Assembly (NCBI GenBank): GCA_021799495.1 | Contig: JAJZAI010000036.1 | Span: forward strand, 1 to 37,274 | Source of the DNA: Deltaproteobacteria bacterium | GTDB taxonomy: Bacteria > Desulfobacterota > Binatia > Binatales > Binataceae | Direction: 5' to 3' | DNA length: 37,274 nt | Shown: piece by piece, positions 33,738 to 37,274 of the stretch | Numbering within the stretch: position 1 is the stretch's first letter | Layout: each line of letters starts with the position of its first letter | Position numbers and translations under genes: made by a program | Notes under the pieces: model-generated | Databases searched by the model: none | What the model was told of the DNA's origin: nothing | Seen by the model: the letters and a program-made list of their open reading frames with translations, nothing else

Positions 33738-34382
33738 CTAGTTGCGCTTGTTGGCGGGGGCGTCTTTGTTGGGATTCGGCGGTTTGTCGGTTGGCGCCGA
33801 TCGCGTCTGAGCCTTGGGGCGGCGGCCGAGGTCGGCCAGCGCCCGCCGCACGGCGAAATTCCCCGGTTCCAGCTCGAAGGCCCGCTCGAGATAGTTGATG
33901 GCGCTCGCGAGGCGTTCGGTGCGAACGCACGCGCGGCCCATCGCGAGCAGCAAGTCGGCGTCGTCGCCGCCGGCTTCGCGCGTCAGCTTGAACATCCTGA
34001 GCGCCGCCTCGAAATCCTCGCGATCGGCGAGCAGCACGCCCAGACCGTAGGTGGCGGCGCGATTGAGCGGATCGAGTTCGAGCGCTTCGCGATAAAGCGC
34101 GTAGGCGCCGCGCCGGGCGCCCTTGAGCCTAAGGTCGTCGGCCGCGGCGGCGAGCTGGCGCGCCTCCGCGTCGAGCGCCCGCACCTCGATTTCGACTTCG
34201 GCGGCGTCGGCGGTCAACTCCGCCATCACGATTCGGACGCGCGCGCCGAGGTACTCGCCGATGCGTTCAAGGATCGCCTGATCGTGTCCGGGCGCGACGT
34301 CGAAGAAAATCGCGCCGAGCAAATCGCCGATATGATCGTCGCGCAGAATCCGGAGCTTTCGACGTTGTCTCGCCCGCCCCAT
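33738..34382 (-). CDS. Tetratricopeptide-repeat protein
   Basis: 214 aa. After a basic start (MGRARQRRKLRIL) and a variable N-terminal domain of about 65 residues come TPR units: RGAYALYREALELDPLNRAATYGLGVLL, DFEAALRMFKLTREAGGDDADLLL and LASAINYLERAFELEPGNFAVRRAL (each split across helices). The C-terminal tail is Lys/Pro/Asn-rich and disordered. No signal or membrane helix is seen, so it is probably a cytoplasmic scaffold. GGAGGGG abuts the ATG, unusually close. It follows dgt by 23 bases on the same strand. Confidence 0.75.
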   Translation of the reverse strand: MGRARQRRKLRILRDDHIGDLLGAIFFDVAPGHDQAILERIGEYLGARVRIVMAELTADAAEVEIEVRALDAEARQLAAAADDLRLKGARRGAYALYREALELDPLNRAATYGLGVLLADREDFEAALRMFKLTREAGGDDADLLLAMGRACVRTERLASAINYLERAFELEPGNFAVRRALADLGRRPKAQTRSAPTDKPPNPNKDAPANKRN

Positions 34383-34405
34383 CCCCTCCGCTCCGCCAGG
34401 CTCGA

Positions 34406-35566
34406 TCAGACCCGTTCGTCGGGGTCGAAAAGTTTGCGATACTCGTCGAGCGCGAACCTGTCCGTCATCCCGGCGATATAATCCGCGATCACTCGCGGCA
34501 GCGGTTCGCCGTCACGTTCGACGCGCGCCAGCACATGCTCCGGCATCTGGCGCGGCTCCGCCATGTAGGTATCGAACAGGCGCGCGAGCGCCCTGCCCGC
34601 CTTCTCCGTCATCCGGCTCACCCGGTAATGGCGATAAAGGCGGTCGCGCATGATGCGCTTGAGTTCGGCCACCTGGTCGCCGATTTCTGGACCGAACGCG
34701 GCCAGCGCCCGGCCCGCGCTTCGCACCGCATCGACGCTGTCGATGCGCGCGGCGGCGAGTTCGCGGTCGATATTCGCCGTCAGGTCCGTCACCATCGCGT
34801 CGATCATCCGAATCACGGTCTGGTAACGCGTTATCCGTTCGTCGGCGCCGGGCGCGGCCGCGCGCGCCGCCGCGGCCGCATCGCGGTACAGCCGCGATTT
34901 TTCCAGATCGGCCGCCGTCAGCATCTGCGCCTTCAGGCCGTCATCGACGTCGTGCGCGAGATAGGCGATCTCGTCGGCGAGATCGACGATCTGCGCTTCG
35001 AGGCACGGGTAAAGTTCGGAGTCGAATTCGCGCGCGGCCGCGCGGCCCTTGAACGCCGAATGCTTGATGACGCCTTCGCGCACTTCCCACGTCAGGTTGA
35101 GGCCGCGGAAATGCGGATAGCGCACTTCGATCCAATCGACCGTGCGCAGGCTCTGCGAATTGTGATCGAATCCGCCATGTTCGCGCATCAGCCCGTGCAG
35201 CACGCGCTCGCCCACATGTCCGAACGGCGTATGGCCGAGGTCGTGGGCAAGGGCTACCGCCTCCGCAAGATCGCGGTTAAGGCCGAGCGCGCCGGCCACC
35301 GTGCGCGTGATTTGCGCGGCCTCGAGCGTATGGGTCAGGCGCGTCCGGTAGTAATCGCCCTCATGATTGACGAAGACCTGCGTTTTGTATTCGAGCCGCC
35401 GGAACGCGGCGGAATGGATGATGCGATCGCGGTCGCGTTGAAAAACGGTGCGCATCGGATGCGGCGGTTCGGGGATGCGCCTGCCGCGGCTCATCCGCGC
35501 GAGCATCGCATACGGCGCGAGCGTGCGCTGCTCGATTTCTTCCAGGTCTTCGCGTGTGCGCATCAT
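34406..35566 (-). CDS. dgt: dNTP triphosphohydrolase (Dgt-like, HD domain)
   Basis: 386 aa from ATG 35566; ATG 35563 and GTG 35599 are alternatives. It hydrolyses dNTPs to nucleosides and triphosphate. Core motifs: FRRLEYKTQVFVNHEGDYYRTRLTHTLEA (first His), VALAHDLGHTPFGHVGE (HD pair), HNSQSLR and DEIAYLAHDVDDGL, split across the family's order. The C-terminal third is helical and ends FALDEYRKLFDPDERV, as in the short Dgt subfamily. It is divergent from rlpA (156 bases) and followed by the TPR gene. No regulatory site is evident. Confidence 0.93.
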   Translation of the reverse strand: MMRTREDLEEIEQRTLAPYAMLARMSRGRRIPEPPHPMRTVFQRDRDRIIHSAAFRRLEYKTQVFVNHEGDYYRTRLTHTLEAAQITRTVAGALGLNRDLAEAVALAHDLGHTPFGHVGERVLHGLMREHGGFDHNSQSLRTVDWIEVRYPHFRGLNLTWEVREGVIKHSAFKGRAAAREFDSELYPCLEAQIVDLADEIAYLAHDVDDGLKAQMLTAADLEKSRLYRDAAAAARAAAPGADERITRYQTVIRMIDAMVTDLTANIDRELAAARIDSVDAVRSAGRALAAFGPEIGDQVAELKRIMRDRLYRHYRVSRMTEKAGRALARLFDTYMAEPRQMPEHVLARVERDGEPLPRVIADYIAGMTDRFALDEYRKLFDPDERV

Positions 35567-35722
35567 TGCGGCCGATCTCGACGCAGTCGAATTTACCACG
35601 CCGGCGCGACATTCCGAACCGCCCGGAGATTTCCACGCGATTTCGCCGCGGCGCCGCCGGGCGGAATTCGTATTCAGGCTGGCGCGTCAAATGCGTATAA
35701 TCGGCGCCGAGAGGTCGTGGAG

Positions 35723-36391
35723 GTGGAGCGGAGAACGGCGCTTCGATGCGCGCGGTTCGGCGCGCTGACGATTGCCGCCGCGATCTTCGCGGCCTGCTCG
35801 GCGACGCGGCCGCCGCCCGCTCCGATTGCAGTCGCGCCCGCCAATGGCGCGTCGATCGTGGGCGTCGCTTCATGGTATGGGCCCGGCTTCAACGGCCATC
35901 GCACGTCCAGCGGCGCCATTTACGACCAGGACGGCCTGACCGCGGCTTCGACGGCCTTTCCGCTCGGCTCGCGCCTGCGCGTCACCAATCTTGATAATGG
36001 GCAGTCGGTGGTCGTTACGGTTAACGATCACGGCCCGTATGTAAAAGGCCGCAAGCTCGATTTGTCGCGGCGCGCAGCGCGCCAAATCGGGATGATCGGC
36101 ACAGGCACGGCTCCCGTGCGGATGGTCGTGCTGGAGACGCCGGCGGGCGGGCCCGCGCTGGGCGAAAGATACTTCGTGCAGGTCGGGTCGTTTGCCGATC
36201 CGGCACATGCCGAAAGCGTCCGCGAGCGGCTGGCGGCGCGATATCACGATGTCGAAATTCAGCCGGTCCGCGACCCATCCGGACGGCTCTACCGCGTCCG
36301 CATGGGCGCATTCGCGTCGCGCGAGGACGCGGCGGCGCGCGCGGCGCGGATGATCCGGATGGGCTTTCCCGCGTTTGTGATTACTGAATGA
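35723..36391 (+). CDS. rlpA: Septal-ring lytic transglycosylase RlpA (DPBB plus SPOR)
   Basis: 222 aa from GTG 35723, chosen because GAGAGG lies 8 bases before it (GTG 35717 is too close). The signal ends in lipobox FAAC with lipidated Cys25. The double-psi beta-barrel domain follows: GVASWYGPGFNGHRTSSGAIYD, LGSRLRVTNLDNGQSVVVTVND and HGPYVKGRKLDLSRRAA. A C-terminal SPOR domain (YFVQVGSFADPAHAESVRERL ... YRVRMGAFASREDA) binds denuded glycan strands at the division site. RlpA members cleave or bind naked glycans in some species; catalysis varies between species. Confidence 0.93.
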   Translation: MERRTALRCARFGALTIAAAIFAACSATRPPPAPIAVAPANGASIVGVASWYGPGFNGHRTSSGAIYDQDGLTAASTAFPLGSRLRVTNLDNGQSVVVTVNDHGPYVKGRKLDLSRRAARQIGMIGTGTAPVRMVVLETPAGGPALGERYFVQVGSFADPAHAESVRERLAARYHDVEIQPVRDPSGRLYRVRMGAFASREDAAARAARMIRMGFPAFVITE

Positions 36392-36535
36392 TGTCCGGCG
36401 GCGCCGCGTGACGGTCCGGGCGGGACAATCGCTTGCGAGCCGGTTGGCCCGACGACTATCGTGCGGCATGCAGACGGCGGGCCGATTCGGCCAGATCGAG
36501 CGCCCGATGACCAGCGGCCTAACGCCGCAATCGCA

Positions 36536-37274
36536 ATGACGCTTCCGCTTCGTTACTTCCGCCGGCTGACCCGCGTCATTCTGCCTGCGGTGGCCGCGAT
36601 CGCCATAGCCGGATGCGCCTACGCGCTGGTGAACGGCGGCGTCGTCGATCAATCGAAGGCGGCGGAAGTCCGCGCGCAAATCCAGAAGTTCCGCGGACTC
36701 GATTTTCTGCGGCCCGTGCCGCTGGTGGTCAAGACGCGCGACCAGGCGCAGGCGATGCTCGAAGCCGAGATGTCGCGCGAGCACAGCAACGAGGATTTGC
36801 GAGTCGGCGGGATGAGCGGCGCGATGACCGGCCTGTATCCGCGCGGCATGGATTTGAAAAGCCGCACGCTCGCGCTGATGCGCAGCCAGATAGCCGCATT
36901 TTACGATCCGCACGACAAGCAGATGGTGCTGGTCGAGGGCCAAGCCGACCGCAGCCTCTGGAACCGCGCCGCCAGCATGATGAACCATCGCGACATCGTG
37001 GGCGAAATGATCCTCGCGCACGAACTGACGCACGCCTTGCAGGACCAGCATTTCCATATCGAAAAGATGCTGGACGGCGTCAAGGACAACGACGACCGCG
37101 ATTTGGCGCTGAAATCGCTGGCGGAGGGCGACGCCACGCTCGCCGGGTACGGCTACGTGATGGGCGGACTGAGCAGCCAGTCGATCGACGCGATTTTGAC
37201 GCGGATGCGCGATCTGCCGCGAATTTTCGCGGCGCAGTCGGGCGACGTGCCGATCGGCTTGAGCGCGCCGATGA
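36536..37274 (+). CDS. Metallopeptidase-like lipoprotein (partial, runs off the window)
   Basis: The frame from ATG 36536 is open to the window end (246 codons seen). It begins MTLPLRYFRRLTRVILPAV, followed by lipobox IAGC, so it is an envelope lipoprotein. Residues 162-166 are HELTH within LAHELTHALQDQHF, the gluzincin-type HExxH zinc motif. The third ligand should be a Glu downstream; SLAEGDATLAGYGY (Glu in AEGDA) is a good candidate. Resembles DUF-type secreted peptidases of unknown substrate. It starts 144 bases after rlpA. Confidence 0.8.
   Translation, partial: MTLPLRYFRRLTRVILPAVAAIAIAGCAYALVNGGVVDQSKAAEVRAQIQKFRGLDFLRPVPLVVKTRDQAQAMLEAEMSREHSNEDLRVGGMSGAMTGLYPRGMDLKSRTLALMRSQIAAFYDPHDKQMVLVEGQADRSLWNRAASMMNHRDIVGEMILAHELTHALQDQHFHIEKMLDGVKDNDDRDLALKSLAEGDATLAGYGYVMGGLSSQSIDAILTRMRDLPRIFAAQSGDVPIGLSAPM

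Noticed and set aside
34535-35722. Upstream in-frame extension of rlpA across dgt
   Set aside because: It runs antisense through dgt and has no signal peptide at its start; the lipobox start at 35723 is better.

Overview
The window is a high-GC stretch from a diderm (Gram-negative) bacterium. Lipid A and LPS genes (LpxC, a core-type glycosyltransferase), several lipoproteins with lipoboxes, RlpA and a DsbA-like periplasmic thiol protein point to an outer membrane. The mix of an NtrY-type kinase, an MJ0042 zinc-ribbon protein, an EF-G-like paralogue, DUF2905 and orphan GcvH resembles deltaproteobacterial-type lineages (Desulfobacterota, Myxococcota or Binatota-like). That placement is inference; no rRNA or other phylogenetic marker was tested.

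Layout. 0.2-8.5 kb: aspS overlapping a CsgG/LpoB-like lipoprotein, then ald (minus), gcvH (plus), a zinc-ribbon membrane protein (minus), and an LPS-type glycosylation group (GT4 on plus; GT2 and a methyltransferase on minus). 8.7-13.5 kb: tRNA-Leu(CAG), valS, nadC and birA, with valS and nadC overlapping. 13.7-19.7 kb: an EF-G-like translation factor with degenerate GTPase motifs, DUF2905, an NtrY-like sensor kinase, and then the most unusual gene here: an NtrX-like receiver domain fused in frame to a complete LpxC, the committed enzyme of lipid A synthesis. 19.7-27.3 kb: a palindromic repeat, a short-chain reductase, QueC, an NRDE protein, a MoxR ATPase/VWA pair, a bifunctional-nuclease-domain protein, a TPR membrane protein and a DsbA-like protein.

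27.5-32 kb is an accessory island. An IS1595-type transposase lies between 28-nt imperfect inverted repeats (27545-27572 and 29946-29973) that also enclose three passenger genes. A further direct copy of the left end sits at the right edge. Beyond it lie a HEPN-like gene, a second copy of a small basic protein that also follows the transposase, and a frameshifted methyltransferase. 32-37.3 kb returns to ordinary genes: a secreted lipoprotein with a clear terminator, a TPR protein, dgt, rlpA and a truncated metallopeptidase-like lipoprotein at the window edge.

The leading candidate for a new system is the NtrY-like kinase plus receiver-LpxC pair. It suggests that phosphorylation could act directly on the lipid A enzyme instead of on transcription. 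The second is the IS1595 element with its passenger cargo and paired small-protein genes.
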